DNA of 64,000 nucleotides from Aotearoamyces nothofagi (Eukaryota; Ascomycota; Leotiomycetes; Leotiales; Tympanidaceae): assembly GCA_015345905.1 (NCBI GenBank), contig JADDTR010000025.1:248001-312000 (forward strand). The letters are read 5' to 3'. A program made the position numbers and the translations under genes. The stretch's first letter is position 1; every line of letters begins with the position of its first letter. The notes beneath the pieces are model-generated. The model ran no database searches. It was not told the DNA's origin and saw nothing but the letters and a program-made list of their open reading frames with translations. Shown here one piece after another: positions 21,638 to 32,698 of the stretch.

Positions 21638-22136
21638 TCAAAGGCCACAGATCTGAGAAGCTGCAAGAGGTCGCGGCTGCTCATTCCTAGCCGCACCAGG
21701 AGCTTTGGCATTACCCCAATCCTTGATTTCCCTCTCTAATGCAGTAAGATCATTGCACTTGAGAACGGCGTATCCATTTGACTTTCGTCTCAAGAGCTCT
21801 AGCACCCAAAAAACCCATACTTTACAAGTTATACCCGGACTGTTGACCTGATTGTCATAGGTCCGAAGGGTTTGGTCGACATAGCCTTCCCAGCCGGTTG
21901 GAACGTCGGCGATTCGAAAGAGCCCAACTAGGAGAAAGGATTTGAAAACACCATTGGTTGGTCCGTGATCGGCGATCCATCCGGAGCCTTGGGTTTTGAT
22001 GTGATACTTGGTACCACCGTTTGCGGCGTTTTTTGTGGAGGTAGAGGCCCCAGTGGAAATTATCCTTCTCTGGGGGGTCACCTCTTATGAAGAGAATAAC
22101 GTAGAGACCACCAGCTTTGAGATCGGCTAGAGACAT
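21638..22136 (-). pseudogene. DUF6914-like small protein with a one-base frame break
   Basis: The family looks like the fungal DUF6914 type (name from memory): LYVILFIRGDPP, NFHWGLYLHK, then TKYHIKTQG, a middle with FLLVGLFRIADVP and a C-terminal core with CKVWVFWVLELL. The first two blocks are in one minus-strand frame (start 22136). All the rest are in the neighbouring frame, which ends at 21638. The frames meet at a run of six A on the coding strand (T6 at 22029-22034); one A fewer would keep a single frame of about 165 residues. Everything else is intact, so this is either a very young pseudogene, a sequencing error in a homopolymer or slippage at A6. It sits between the HET fragment and a phosphotransferase gene. 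Confidence 0.65.
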
Positions 22137-22713
22137 GGCGGTGTGTTGCGGATAATAATGGCTAACATAAATGATACCTAGGGGGAATGCAAGAGATAAA
22201 TGACTGATTTTATAGCACTGATGCTGTGGGCAGGAAAGTGAAGAGGTGAGAATTGCTGAAGATGTGTAGTATGCTGGCTGTGGGAGATAGAGGTTGCAGA
22301 CGTGGGAAATGATTGTTTATATAAGAAAATTGCCCTGCAGGTCAATTGAACATGATTAATACTTTCTAAAACAAAAATCGTATCCAACAACTCCAAATTT
22401 ACTTATCTGTCCATCTTCCCCCCGAGCGCCTAATTGTCTTGGATAGAACAGGCCGAGTCAAGCTATGATCCCACTAAAGGCAGATAACACTGGTCTACCT
22501 CGCAAGGTATCTAGTAAGCTGAATGCCTTCAACCTAGGGGTTTAAAACACCAACATTTAAGGGCGGCTGGGTCGTTGAAAAAGGGTTGGAAGGGTTGATC
22601 GTCGGGCAGTTACCTGGATATGATTGCTGAAGATGGCCTCGTCTGCCATGTGATAAGGTAGTTGGTTATCAACAGATAAGTCCGGGTCCTGAGCGGCTAT
22701 CGTCAATGCCGAG

Positions 22714-22729
22714 CGTTAAGCGCTTAACG
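22714..22729. promoter_or_regulatory. Perfect 16-base palindrome
   Basis: CGTTAAGCGCTTAACG equals its own reverse complement. It lies about 350 bases before the APH-like start. A dimeric regulator site is possible (inference); nothing known to me matches it. Confidence 0.4.
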
Positions 22730-22836
22730 AGGGGAACGTTTCAGCATTTCTTGAGTCGTGATGTGCTGTTAGGTGCTGTGAAGCCCAGGAAATTTCCATG
22801 CCTCAGGCACATGTATTATTAGTCATTTGTTAGTAA

Positions 22837-22860
22837 GCGAGTGGCCATAAAACCACTCGC
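22837..22860 (+). promoter_or_regulatory. 8-base stem hairpin
   Basis: GCGAGTGG and CCACTCGC flank an 8-base loop, about 220 bases before the APH-like ATG. It could form in the leader of that transcript if transcription starts upstream. Function unknown. Confidence 0.35.
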
Positions 22861-23078
22861 GAGGGGCGAGCTTTATACATCATCTTGCCACCTCCGAATA
22901 CACTCTCTTCTCAGTGTTAAATTTGGTGGCACATTACGCGATTGCGATCGGGGAACGCGCATCTCCTGACAGAGACAACCTCGTCAACCGATCGGAATGG
23001 AATTCCTTGATACATCAATGTTCTTCCCCGTCTCGTAGACTCGTTCATAGTGTCAACTCAACAAGCTCACGTCTTGTG

Positions 23079-24032
23079 ATGTGCCATCCCTGGTACCCCG
23101 CGATTCTCCGACCGAACTTTACGTGGACACCGCGAAACCCCCTCCCCACTCGATTATCCAGCGAGATCCCTCCAACACTAGAACCCAGCCATCCTCTCGT
23201 TCGCCGATTTTGGGGATACGTACATTCGTTTCTTCAGCGATTCTCGGTTTACTATTGTCGTTGGGTCAGAATTCCTTTCGACAATCAAATTATTCCGCTA
23301 CCATTTGGTCTGCTCTTGAAATGGTCAGATGGAACACGACTCGAAGAAGTCCTCGCAACGGAAGTATGCCGCGCCGCAGGATTACCAACACCAAAAATCA
23401 TCTCTTACGGGGAACACCCAAATACCCCGCATGCGCCATTATCAATCCTGATGACACGACTACCAGGCCGTGAACTTGGCCAAGCATACGAATCGCTCAG
23501 CCCAAAAGCCAAAACTACAGCTCTTACGGAGTTCAAACTTTACCTATCAACTATTCGGGGGTGGAAAAGTCCCTGGGGCGACGAACGAGTTTGCTCTATC
23601 ACAGGCGGTGCAATCAGAAGCATCCGCGTCCCAAATCATACAATCGGCCCTTGCGAAACACCTCAAGAATTCCACGAGTATTTACTCGCGCCTGCCCGTT
23701 ATTCGTCTGCATCAGAAGCTGTAAATAAAGAAAAAGTACGCAGCGCGAGAAAACTTCAATCGCTACAGCGACCCGGCGTCAAATTTACACATGGGGATAT
23801 TAAACATCACAATATACTTGTGGATGAGGAAGGTCACATTACTGGTTTGCTGGATTGGGAGTCTGCTGGTTGGTATCCAGAGTTTTGGGAATACACTACA
23901 GCATTGCGATTTGTGCCAAAAGACTTTTGGTGGTATGAGTTTTTGATGAAGGCTGGTGCAGAACGATATTTGGAAGAATCAGAATGTGAGAGGGCGTTGA
24001 CGAGTTTGACGGCCGATTCGTACTCGTGGTGA
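23079..24032 (+). CDS. Aminoglycoside-phosphotransferase-like kinase (APH family)
   Basis: A single exon of 317 residues from the ATG at 23079; the frame is open further upstream but has no ATG there. The fold is protein-kinase-like. The N-lobe has LPFGLLLKWSDGTRLEEVLA (ATP-binding Lys) and LMTRLPGRELG. The catalytic loop is HGDIKHHNILVD with Asp and Asn in place, and the metal site is LLDWESAGWYPEFWEY. All expected catalytic residues are present, so it should be active as a small-molecule kinase. Fungi carry many such genes; substrates are mostly unknown and drug resistance should not be assumed. The C-terminus is 20-30 residues shorter than some relatives. It lies in the accessory block between the frame-shifted DUF6914-like gene and a HET gene. 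Confidence 0.85.
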   Translation: MCHPWYPAILRPNFTWTPRNPLPTRLSSEIPPTLEPSHPLVRRFWGYVHSFLQRFSVYYCRWVRIPFDNQIIPLPFGLLLKWSDGTRLEEVLATEVCRAAGLPTPKIISYGEHPNTPHAPLSILMTRLPGRELGQAYESLSPKAKTTALTEFKLYLSTIRGWKSPWGDERVCSITGGAIRSIRVPNHTIGPCETPQEFHEYLLAPARYSSASEAVNKEKVRSARKLQSLQRPGVKFTHGDIKHHNILVDEEGHITGLLDWESAGWYPEFWEYTTALRFVPKDFWWYEFLMKAGAERYLEESECERALTSLTADSYSW

Positions 24033-24748
24033 AATGGCACGATACGTTGTAAAAGGTATAAGCTACCATATTACTGAATTCTGTCACTTAATGTATTAAT
24101 GCTCCTAGAAAGGAATGAGATACAAATGGAGTGAATAAGAATTGTTGGGCGGGCGAGATTGAGAAATCTGGTAGAATTCTTTGTTGAAGTATCGCTTCGT
24201 TGGCGACTCGTAATACTAATATTTCCTTTTTAAAACTAGTGCGAATAAAAATCTAGAAAAGACTTAAAAATGAGGATATACTTACCGCACTAGAGCCATG
24301 GCCTGAATATATTGAGCACATCTTAAGTCAACCAGCGCACTATCTTTGTAGAACCTATTTTGGCCCCTTGTGCTCCAGCAGCAGTTTCCTTACCGGGTTT
24401 TGCCGTCGAAACCGTTCCTGCTCCCTTACAAGGCTCTTGCCCAGGGAACAGTATAGGCTCTGCTCTTTCCCTCCCGTTCTCAGTCACGTTCCTGCTCCCG
24501 CCAAGGTTTGGTGACCACTTATGCTCTCACGTGATATTTCCCTGGTATCCGGGTTAGTAACCAACATTCGTCGGGTTTGGTTCGAGCTCGAGCACACTGA
24601 TATAACCGTAATAGCTGGTGCTTGGGACTTGGGGCACGAGACATGTTGTCAATTCTTGAGTGATAAATATGCTCTTGCTTTGCTCAGCAGTATGGCTCTC
24701 ATCCACGTTACGTATATTATTGACAAAACTGTCGAGGACTCCTAATCA
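24033..24748. other. Intergenic
   Basis: AT-rich to about 24350, then CT-rich DNA that may be the HET gene promoter and leader. A 6-base TCACGT site lies at about 24527. No frame with a motif. Confidence 0.5.
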
Positions 24749-26512
24749 ATGGCGATATTCAGATACAGCCCTCTCGAGCCAAATGATATCCGCCTTCTCG
24801 AGCTCCTACCGGGCGCTGGCGAAGATATCATTCGCTGCAAGATTCGACATGCTCCATTGAACGACCGAGAAACGGTATTCGAGGCGATATCATACGTGTG
24901 GGGAAATCCAGTTTTCAATCATAGCATCGTGATCAAAGACGAACATATAGCAATTACCGCGAGCCTATATTCATTGCTTCGGCGTCTTCGGCAGCGAGGC
25001 GCCTCGCGCATCATCTGGGCAGATGGCATCTGTATCAATCAAAATGACGATATAGAGAAGAGCCATCAAGTTCCATTGATGAAGGAGATTTACACTAGGG
25101 CTACGAAATGCATTGCTTGGCTGGGTCATGGAAATAAAATAGTTGATCAGGCTCTCGATCTCATTCCTACAGTACGACAAAACATTGAGCGGTGTCCAGA
25201 AGGTCTCACATGGAACGTCAGTAAAATTTCCCAGTACGGACTGCCGCCTGCTGATTCTTCTTTCTGGGACGGTATGCTTACTCTGCTCGGTGTATCGTGG
25301 TTCAGACGTGTTTGGACGCTACAAGAAGCAGTCCTACCCAGAATAGTCAGCTTTCACTACAGCCATAATGCCATCAGTCTTGAGGACCTAAGCATATTGG
25401 CTAGGATTATTATGGAGTGTGAACTTGCATACAAACGCCCTACAGCTACCCAGGAACTGGCCGGTCTTTTCCAGATGAGAGACATATCGAAATTCAGAGC
25501 ACGTCTGAGAAGTGGCTTAGAGGCCTTAAACATGTATGGCCTATTACTTCATGTCTTTAATTGTTCAACTGCGAATCCCTCCGATAAAGTCTACGGACTC
25601 CTTGGCCTTACAAACCAGTCGGTCCGAGAGCGAATACCTGTGGATTATAGCAAGCCAGTTACAGAAGTATATACTGATTTCGTGAGTGCATGGTCAAAGG
25701 ACTTTAACGCCATTAATATGCTTCATCTAGCATCCGGTAAAGTTCCATTGAATGATCTAGCCTCTTGGTGTCCGAACTTTATCTCAGGTGGACATATCAT
25801 GCATTTTGACGCAATTAATATAGAGCAAAATATTGGATACCGTGCGGGAATGACCAAAGAGTCTTGCAATACGTTACCCACTTGTGACGGAAGCGGATTC
25901 TATGTGAAAGGTTTCCATGTTGACGAAGTTGCAGAGGTCATGCCTCTTGAGTGGAGGTGGTTCAATGCTGATCAATATATCCGTCCGTTGCAAGCACATG
26001 CGATCCATGCCCTAGAATGGGAAGAGATGTGTCTCGGGCTCTCGAAGCGAGTGTACAATCAACCAGATATAGTACCAGATGCCTACTGGGTGACATTATG
26101 TGCTGGGTCCTCCAGATCCAGCACCGACTATGATCTGGTAAAAAGGATGCTGGCTACTTGGGCAAGAATTAGTGATAGTTTGGGCGCAGATGAAGCATCT
26201 GCCCAAACAATACTACCGCAATCAGATAAGGACCACTTTTATAGCATCCTGGATATCATTAACAGCGCTTGCTCGTATCGCCGTTTCTTCTCTACCAAAG
26301 GTGGTCGAATTGGTCTCGGGCCATCCAACATGCTGCCAGGAGACCAGATCTGTATCTTCTACAATAGCGTCACTCCCTTTATTACACGTCCCAGATCAGA
26401 GGATACGCCGGGTTGTGAGTTCATCGGGGAATCATATGTTCATGGCCTGATGTTTGGTGAGGCTTTTGATGTTGCGGATCGCGGACCTGATGAAACGTTC
26501 ATGTTAGACTAG
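24749..26512 (+). CDS. HET-domain protein, whole
   Basis: A single exon of 587 residues. The HET domain covers about residues 40-190: FEAISYVWGNP, then IIWADGICINQNDDIEKSHQ, the block YTRATKCIAWLGHG and, further on, WFRRVWTLQEAVLPR. Downstream are DKVYGLLGL, usual where the HET proteins pass into their C-terminal half, and a closing block FIGESYVHGLMFGEAF also common in this type. HET domains are TIR-related and act in fungal self/non-self recognition, often leading to death of fused cells. This one has no STAND/NACHT or ankyrin part, so it is the short, stand-alone form whose specificity cannot be read. It is convergent with the HLTF-like gene (249 bases apart). Confidence 0.9.
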   Translation: MAIFRYSPLEPNDIRLLELLPGAGEDIIRCKIRHAPLNDRETVFEAISYVWGNPVFNHSIVIKDEHIAITASLYSLLRRLRQRGASRIIWADGICINQNDDIEKSHQVPLMKEIYTRATKCIAWLGHGNKIVDQALDLIPTVRQNIERCPEGLTWNVSKISQYGLPPADSSFWDGMLTLLGVSWFRRVWTLQEAVLPRIVSFHYSHNAISLEDLSILARIIMECELAYKRPTATQELAGLFQMRDISKFRARLRSGLEALNMYGLLLHVFNCSTANPSDKVYGLLGLTNQSVRERIPVDYSKPVTEVYTDFVSAWSKDFNAINMLHLASGKVPLNDLASWCPNFISGGHIMHFDAINIEQNIGYRAGMTKESCNTLPTCDGSGFYVKGFHVDEVAEVMPLEWRWFNADQYIRPLQAHAIHALEWEEMCLGLSKRVYNQPDIVPDAYWVTLCAGSSRSSTDYDLVKRMLATWARISDSLGADEASAQTILPQSDKDHFYSILDIINSACSYRRFFSTKGGRIGLGPSNMLPGDQICIFYNSVTPFITRPRSEDTPGCEFIGESYVHGLMFGEAFDVADRGPDETFMLD

Positions 26513-26761
26513 TCACTCATATCGGGATTGATCAGATACCCCCATAGCTCCCTGGTGCTGCTAAGATATGAAGAATGCAATTTTATCGAAATTTTGAGCC
26601 TCTAATCTATTTACTAGATGTTTTGTGATGCCATATGTTGAAACAGGTGACTGAGCGCCTGCGCTCAGATCATGAAACTACACACCTTAATGCCAAAGCT
26701 ATTAATACAAAGGAACCCAAGAAACAATCGGGAACCCTTTGAGCCAACTCAACAAGTCCTT

Positions 26762-29674
26762 TCACTTCAATAACTTCTGAATGTCCGCCAGCCTCGTCGT
26801 CTTCCCGCTTTCCCTCTTCCCCTTCTCCTGAAACGCCTTGCCGACCAGTGCTCGTTTCTCCTGCTGAATCTCCAGCACGCGCTCCTCGATGGAGTCTTCC
26901 ATGACCAGCCTCCACACGGTCGTGGGCCGGGTCTGGCCGAGGCGATGCACGCGGTCGATGGCTTGGTCTTCGATCGCCGGCGCCCACCAGCTGTCGGCGA
27001 GGACTACCGTGTCGGCGGCGACGAGGTTGAGACCTACGCTGCAGACGGACAGGCTTGCCAGAAGAATTCCGCAACCGCTGTCGTGCTCGAGAGCGGACAT
27101 TGCGGCGTCGCGGACGTGTGCGGGCATGGTGCCGTCGATACGAGTATACTTGTAACCTTGCTCGTTAAGCTGACGCTGGATGATGTTGAGGAAGGAAGTC
27201 CATTGGGAGAAGATGACGACTTTAGATTTCGGGTCGCGACGACAGGCTTGAAGAATGTTCATCAACGCTTCCGTCTTGCTACTCTTGGTGTCTACGTCGA
27301 TATCGTCATCCTCGGCCTCGTTTTCCTCGGCGGCGGGGTAGACGACTTGCTCGGCATCAGCCAGGTGTGCCCGACACATTGGGCATTTATGTTGCTCGTT
27401 GATCGTACGCTCGATACACTCGAAGCCGAATACGTGCTTGCAGGCCGTAATGACAGGATTGTGCACCGTCTCGAGGCAGATTGGGCACTCGTCACTGTTT
27501 TCAATGCTCAGCTGGAGGAGCGCTTGTAATGCCACTCTGTTTTCGGAATTCAACTCAACCACCTTCTCGGACTCTAGAAGGGCGAGTAGGGTGCTGACTC
27601 GATCACCGCAAAGTTTCCAGTGGCAGCATACTTGGCGAAGTCGCAAGAGAATCTCCAATAAATGCCTATATGTGTCTTCACCCTTTTCCTTCACCTGCCT
27701 TTGCCGATTTTGGAATTTCTGAAGCATTCCTTTTGCTTCCGCCTGTAAGGCTTTGTATTTCTCCTTCTCATCATTTCGGAACTGGATGCGGTGGACATAC
27801 TCGGTTAGATCAGGAAGACGCAAATCAACAAACTTCATCTCTTTCTTGCGGCGCAGGCACATGGTACGCATGATCGACTGCAGAAGAGCCTCTGCAGCCG
27901 GACCACCATTAGCCAGTGGTCTCGCTAGGATTGCATTGAAGAGCTCAGAGCGCTCAAGCCCTCCGGAAATTTGGAGAAACTTCAGCATTGAATGCAGGTC
28001 CTTGATGCTGTTTACAATTGGCGTGCCCGTTAGAACCCATCTTGACTTGGCAAGCAAGCTTGATGCTGCAATTGCAGCCTTCGTCGACGGGTTGCGGATA
28101 GTATGGCCTTCATCAAGTACGACTCGGCGCCAGTTTACTGAGAAGAGGCCTGATTTGCGTGGTATAGATCCGGGAGTCTTAGATCCACGAGGCATATACT
28201 CTGTACTCAGCATACCATATGTGGATATTACCACGTCATATTCTGCAAAGTCCTTTGGTGACATGGATTTCCGGTTGCTGCCGTGATATGTCAAAACACG
28301 CAATGCATTGGTGCTCTTGACGTGCCTTTCAATCTGCTGACTCCAATTACTCATTACCGATACGGGTGAAATGATCAACGTGGGGCCTTTTCCGTCTTTC
28401 ACAATGACACTTATTACCTGCAACGTCTTGCCAAGCCCCATGTCGTCAGCTAGAATGCCGCCACTCGCAAGGGATGGAATTGCTTTTGTTGAAAAGTTCG
28501 TTGCAATGTTCGTGAAGTAACCCTGACGATCAGAGCGTTTCCATAGCTGGACAACGTCTTTCGAACCAGCCGCTGGTACTTTTGGATATTCCATTTTCAG
28601 CATCCAGGCCAGCCCCTAAGTATCATTAGCCCAGTTCTGTCATAAAAGGGAGACATTTACCTGAAGCTGATATGGCAGAAGTTTTGCCTGCATCTCGTCG
28701 GGTTGATCTGCCATGGACATCTTTTCAAGCTGTTCTTCAGGAGCACCCCATTGCTCAACGAGTTCCTCAATTTCCCGGGGTCGGTAACGTTCACTATTCT
28801 CGACCAACTGCTCCAGAGCCGGGCCTTCTGGCAGCTGCTCCTCAGGCTGACTACTTCCGGGCTGAGAACTCTTGAAGCCCATCTTCTTTCTGCCGCTTGG
28901 ATCAAACTCTTTCGTTTTCTTAGGCGCGGCAATCCCTCGCTTTTTCACAAGTAATTTGTCATCCTTCATCCTTGCTTCTAATTCTGCACGAGCACGAGGT
29001 TCGCTGGTACCAAAGATAAACAACCGTATAGGGACATCAAACCCGCCGCTTTCTCCAGTGAGGATCCCTTCAACTGCCAGATCACGAGAGTCCTCCATCC
29101 ACGTCAGCTGGCCTGCGGGCACTGAAGGACCAAAAAGCTTACCATGTAAGATGCAAGTTTACTAGCCAAGTTACGAGGCAAATGGCCAATCTGATTGCCT
29201 TGGACGTTGTTCACCCTGATCGCGTTCGAATCAAACTAAATTAAATACGTTAAAAGATAGATAGGGTGGTGATGTGATACCATGGCGGCATACCGGATTG
29301 TTAGGCTCTCTCCTAATCATCACGGCCTCACCTGCACTAGCATAGCCAGTGTAATAACGAATCCCCACAACTTTCGCCTCTGAGGCTGGTTAGCATTTCT
29401 TCCTGTGGCTGGTATCTAAATTCTCACCAATCTGGCCGAATAGTATGAGCCCGATATCGTCATTATTGCCACCCTGAGTCGAATCTAAGATCTCATTGGC
29501 GCCCTCATCATCTTCATCTCGAGCAAAAGTAGCACGGGCGTTGGCATTGGATAATTGTTGGTTAATCCCTAGAGGAACACGAGTGACTTTGCGCTGTGGT
29601 TCTTCTTCCTCAGTGTCGCTACTCAAGGCTGTCAGGTCAACGACATCATGGCTACGCTTTGAGGAGACGGCCAT
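26762..29674 (-). CDS. HIRAN-SNF2-RING DNA translocase, HLTF/Rad5 type
   Basis: Five exons on the minus strand: 29674-29428, 29379-29294, 29235-29143, 29092-28661 and 28615-26762, about 903 residues. The 50-base third intron (29142-29093) has GTAAGC and a CTGAC branch site; splicing it joins SYM directly to DSRDLAVEG and removes a frame conflict. Order: a SUMO-interaction-like start (VVDLTALSSDTEEEE), a HIRAN domain (about 83-160, AVMIRREPNNP to RNLASKLASYM), SNF2 helicase motif I ADDMGLGKT (about 345), DEGH box VVLDEGHTIRNP, a C3HC4 RING inserted between the two helicase lobes (CPICLETVHNPV to CPMCRA, about 660-700), then the second lobe with SQWTSF and DRVHRLGQT. Relatives remodel stalled forks and add K63 ubiquitin to PCNA. 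I place it with HLTF rather than long fungal Rad5 because of its size. The nearest start-side motif is an ACGCGT about 90 bases upstream. Confidence 0.92.
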
Positions 29675-30789
29675 TGTTCTCTCTGTTACTTGGGGATTTC
29701 GATTGGTGAAGGATGGATTTTTTAAAGTTATATAAACGGGCTTGGCTTTTCACATCCTTCACGCGTTTTTGTTGTGGTCTTCCTGCCTCCTGAACAGGGT
29801 TTGTGCTATCAGGAGGTCACGTGGAGATATTTCCACGACCCGCTAAAATCGATCGGATTGACGACATGCCTAGATGATCAAGGATACTAAATATTTATTC
29901 TCTAAATACAAGCCGATGCAGATTACATGCCATTGAAAGGCCAATTGCAGAGAAAATGTACAGTATATAGCTATCGACAAATGTTAATTAATAGATGATT
30001 AGCTTTTCTATGTTTCAACACTCCTATACTTAAAAGCGGGAGGTTAACTAGATGATCTATTCATCTTGGCCCATTATGGTATCCTTTTCTTTCTGTAACA
30101 TGCTTTAGCAATATGCCAACACGCCCACATTCAATTTATGTATGTACAATATAAAGGAATACCAGAATAAAGTAGAGGCTCCGGCATTTTCTAGCTTTCC
30201 ATGGTAATGCAGACACTACGGCAATAAGGTTTAACCTCTAGGAGCATAGTGCACGCCCTGTATCAAAGATTTAAAATAAAGAAATAAATGTGTTGAGCCG
30301 TTGAACTCTATACCCTTTATGAACAGGGTACCTAAATCATATTCACCGCCCGGCAGAGAATATTCTTGTAGAATTCACTTATATGTAGCCCAGTACTTGG
30401 CCCGAGCTCTTCTATTTTCTTTCGGAGTCAATGGCCTCGTGCTAAAACACAAACTTCCAGAGCATTGCAACTGCCATTCTGCATAATTTCATCGTTCCAT
30501 AGACGTCCACCAATAGTTCTTTGCACGCGCTCTCTTTGAGAGAGTAATAAATACGCCTGTTGCTTGTAAGTCTATATATTTAGCTCATGAGGTGCTGCCT
30601 CCAGGATAGCGTCTTCATAAACTTCTTCCCATAACGCGTCGATATATCACAGAACACCAGGACTGAACGCACTCTTCTCCAAATGCTCGGACGCGCTACA
30701 AGGTGCTGCAGGCTGACAGACGATTAGAGCAACTCGAAATCTCCTTTGACGAACAATACCAGTTACTGACCACCTAATCACTTCCAACT
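29675..30789. other. Divergent promoter region
   Basis: A 1.1-kb spacer between the HLTF-like gene (minus) and the unrecognised gene (plus). An MCB-like ACGCGT lies at 29761-29766. The middle is AT-rich (29860-30300). No gene is seen. Confidence 0.5.
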
Positions 30790-32260
30790 ATGGCAAGCAG
30801 ACCACATGGAATGATGGTCCCCGGCCGACCTGCAACCCCTTCTGACGGCCGTGCTCAGGTAAATAGCCAATGTGAAGGTCATCATATGTCAGATCTGACG
30901 GGAACTATAGCATTATATGCGTCCTGGTGACCCAAAGAAACAGACGACAAGAACTTTCACAAACGGAACAACTCTTACCTTTGGATCGGAGGTAAGATAC
31001 TCTAGTACTCGAGAGAATATATATACTTCAAGTTTCAATGGCTAACGCCCTCACCTATAGGACCCCGTCGATAACATCTTTCCTGGCGAGCCTTTCTATG
31101 AGCAGGTACTCATGATTAACAAGGTCGTGATGGATATCATGCTTGTACGCGACAATTGGCGTGATACTGGAATCGATACCAATTTCACCAATCTGAGCCA
31201 AGATGCCTCAGCACCTTTCACTAGTCTTGATCCTCGTCGGAGCAAGCTTGCGCCAGGAGCCTTCGAGGATCACAAGCACTCATCCAACAATCCTATGCCG
31301 GCTCACCGTCTCCAGTCTCAAGATGCTGTACCAAATCTCTTGAGTGCTAGCATCTACCAGAGTGTTAATCGAGCTAGTTCACCAGGTCTTGGTCACCCTG
31401 GGTTCTCGACAGATAAGCGTGGCCCGAACGGCCCTGTTAGCTATGCCACTCAGCACGCTACCGCCCAGCATCCAGCAACTGGAGGACATCGTACACACGA
31501 ACATCAACCTAGATCATTGAGAGGCCGCTCGCGTAGCCGACGTGGCGGCGCGGACCAGACCCAACAGCATCGTACTCACAGCAACTACCAGCAGCCCCAA
31601 ACCGTTCACGACCTCCCAATGAATGAGAAAATCGGCCTGTATATGCGAGGTCGCAAGATTATTGAGTCCATTATTGTAGTTCCTGATAAGGATGGCCGTA
31701 ACCTGGCGTTCCGTATTAATCCTTCATCTCCGACAAACTGGCCAACTGTTCACGATCTCTATGGCGAAGAAGGTCATTGGGATTGGTTGCGGCCACTAAA
31801 TATCAACCCTGACTCTGGTGGAATTCCACTGGCAGAGAGAGAAGCCAATGAGAGGGCATACAATAATGATGGCAGTGTTCGTGGACATTCCATCCCGAGT
31901 CATGTTCGTCAGGCAAGCGAACAGACCTCTGTATTCTTCATGGAAGACAACGAGCAGCAGTCACCAAGTCTTGAAAACATGGAATATCTTGGATACAGCA
32001 TCCCTGGCGAACTTCAGCAGCATCAGGTTAGCCGTGAGCCTACCCCAAGACCATTTCACCAACGCTCTAGTATGCTCGGAGGTTCTTTGGGGCGTCGGGC
32101 ACACCCAAGCCGGGCACACACAAGCATGCTGGGTCCGGAGAGCCGGCAGTCATCACCTGGTGCAATACGGTCCGCTTCTCATATATTTGCTGGTCCCCCG
32201 GGTGCTGAGAGATTTGCTCCGCCAGCCCGATCATCGTCTGCTGGTACCACTCTCCGTTGA
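30790..32260 (+). CDS. Unrecognised, mostly disordered protein
   Basis: Three exons: 30790-30858, 30911-30991 and 31061-32260, all phase 0 with GTAAAT or GTAAGA donors and TATAG acceptors, about 449 residues. Frame continuity across both junctions is good. No named domain is seen. A short N-terminal block (residues 45-95: NIFPGEPFYEQVLMINKVVM then DIMLVRDNWRD) and a central one (about 225-285: EKIGLYMRGRKIIESIIVVP to GEEGHWDWLRPLNI) look folded. Between and after them are Ser/Pro/His/Gln-rich linkers with RGRSRSRRGG. It might be a nuclear protein by its basic patches (inference). It lies head-to-head with the HLTF-like gene and 438 bases before HUS1. Confidence 0.75.
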
Positions 32261-32698
32261 CCACAGAATGGTTGAAAGAAGTAGTATCAATCGATCTGTT
32301 CATAATGGGCGATGATATCTAGCCTGCAAAAACAGGTTTGTCCTTGATAGTTGCTGGCAAAGATCGGAAAAGGATGGATCGTTGCGTTAGATGTGAAAGA
32401 CATGAGAATCACTATCGGTGCTGGTTACTTGCTTCTGAAGGTGGTTACTATAATCAAAGAAAAGCTTTGGTACTACTTCCAAAAATACAGTGACCATCTC
32501 ATTTAAATAAATCATAGAAATTGTTGTGATTTCTGTGCCATTGGTCGTTGTGCTTACAATATTAAGTGTGTCCGTTTATCGTAAAGGAGGGGTGGACTTC
32601 GGTAGTTTTTTTTAAGACTTGCGGTTAGGTGGATTCGCGTCTATCGCGTCTACGAGGAAGCAACGACAACGCATATCGTAAATGAGAACAATGGCAAA
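32261..32698. other. Intergenic, HUS1 promoter
   Basis: AT-rich, with a T-run at about 32606-32613. Two copies of TCGCGTC (32635-32641 and 32644-32650) lie 50-65 bases before the HUS1 start and resemble G1/S MCB-type sites, though such words are not rare. Confidence 0.5.

Larger units (their letters stand above)
22137..23078. other. Divergent promoter region with palindromes
   Basis: A 942-base spacer between the DUF6914-like gene (minus) and the APH-like gene (plus). It holds a perfect 16-base palindrome at 22714-22729, a near-palindrome TGCCTCAGGCA at 22799-22809 and an 8-base stem hairpin at 22837-22860. No coding frame is supported, though an open frame without ATG runs in from 22914 to the APH start. 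Confidence 0.55.

Noticed and set aside
29761-29766. ACGCGT as a decisive G1/S control site for the HLTF-like gene
   Set aside because: The six-base word occurs about as often in this window as chance predicts, including inside genes, so it is only mentioned as context.
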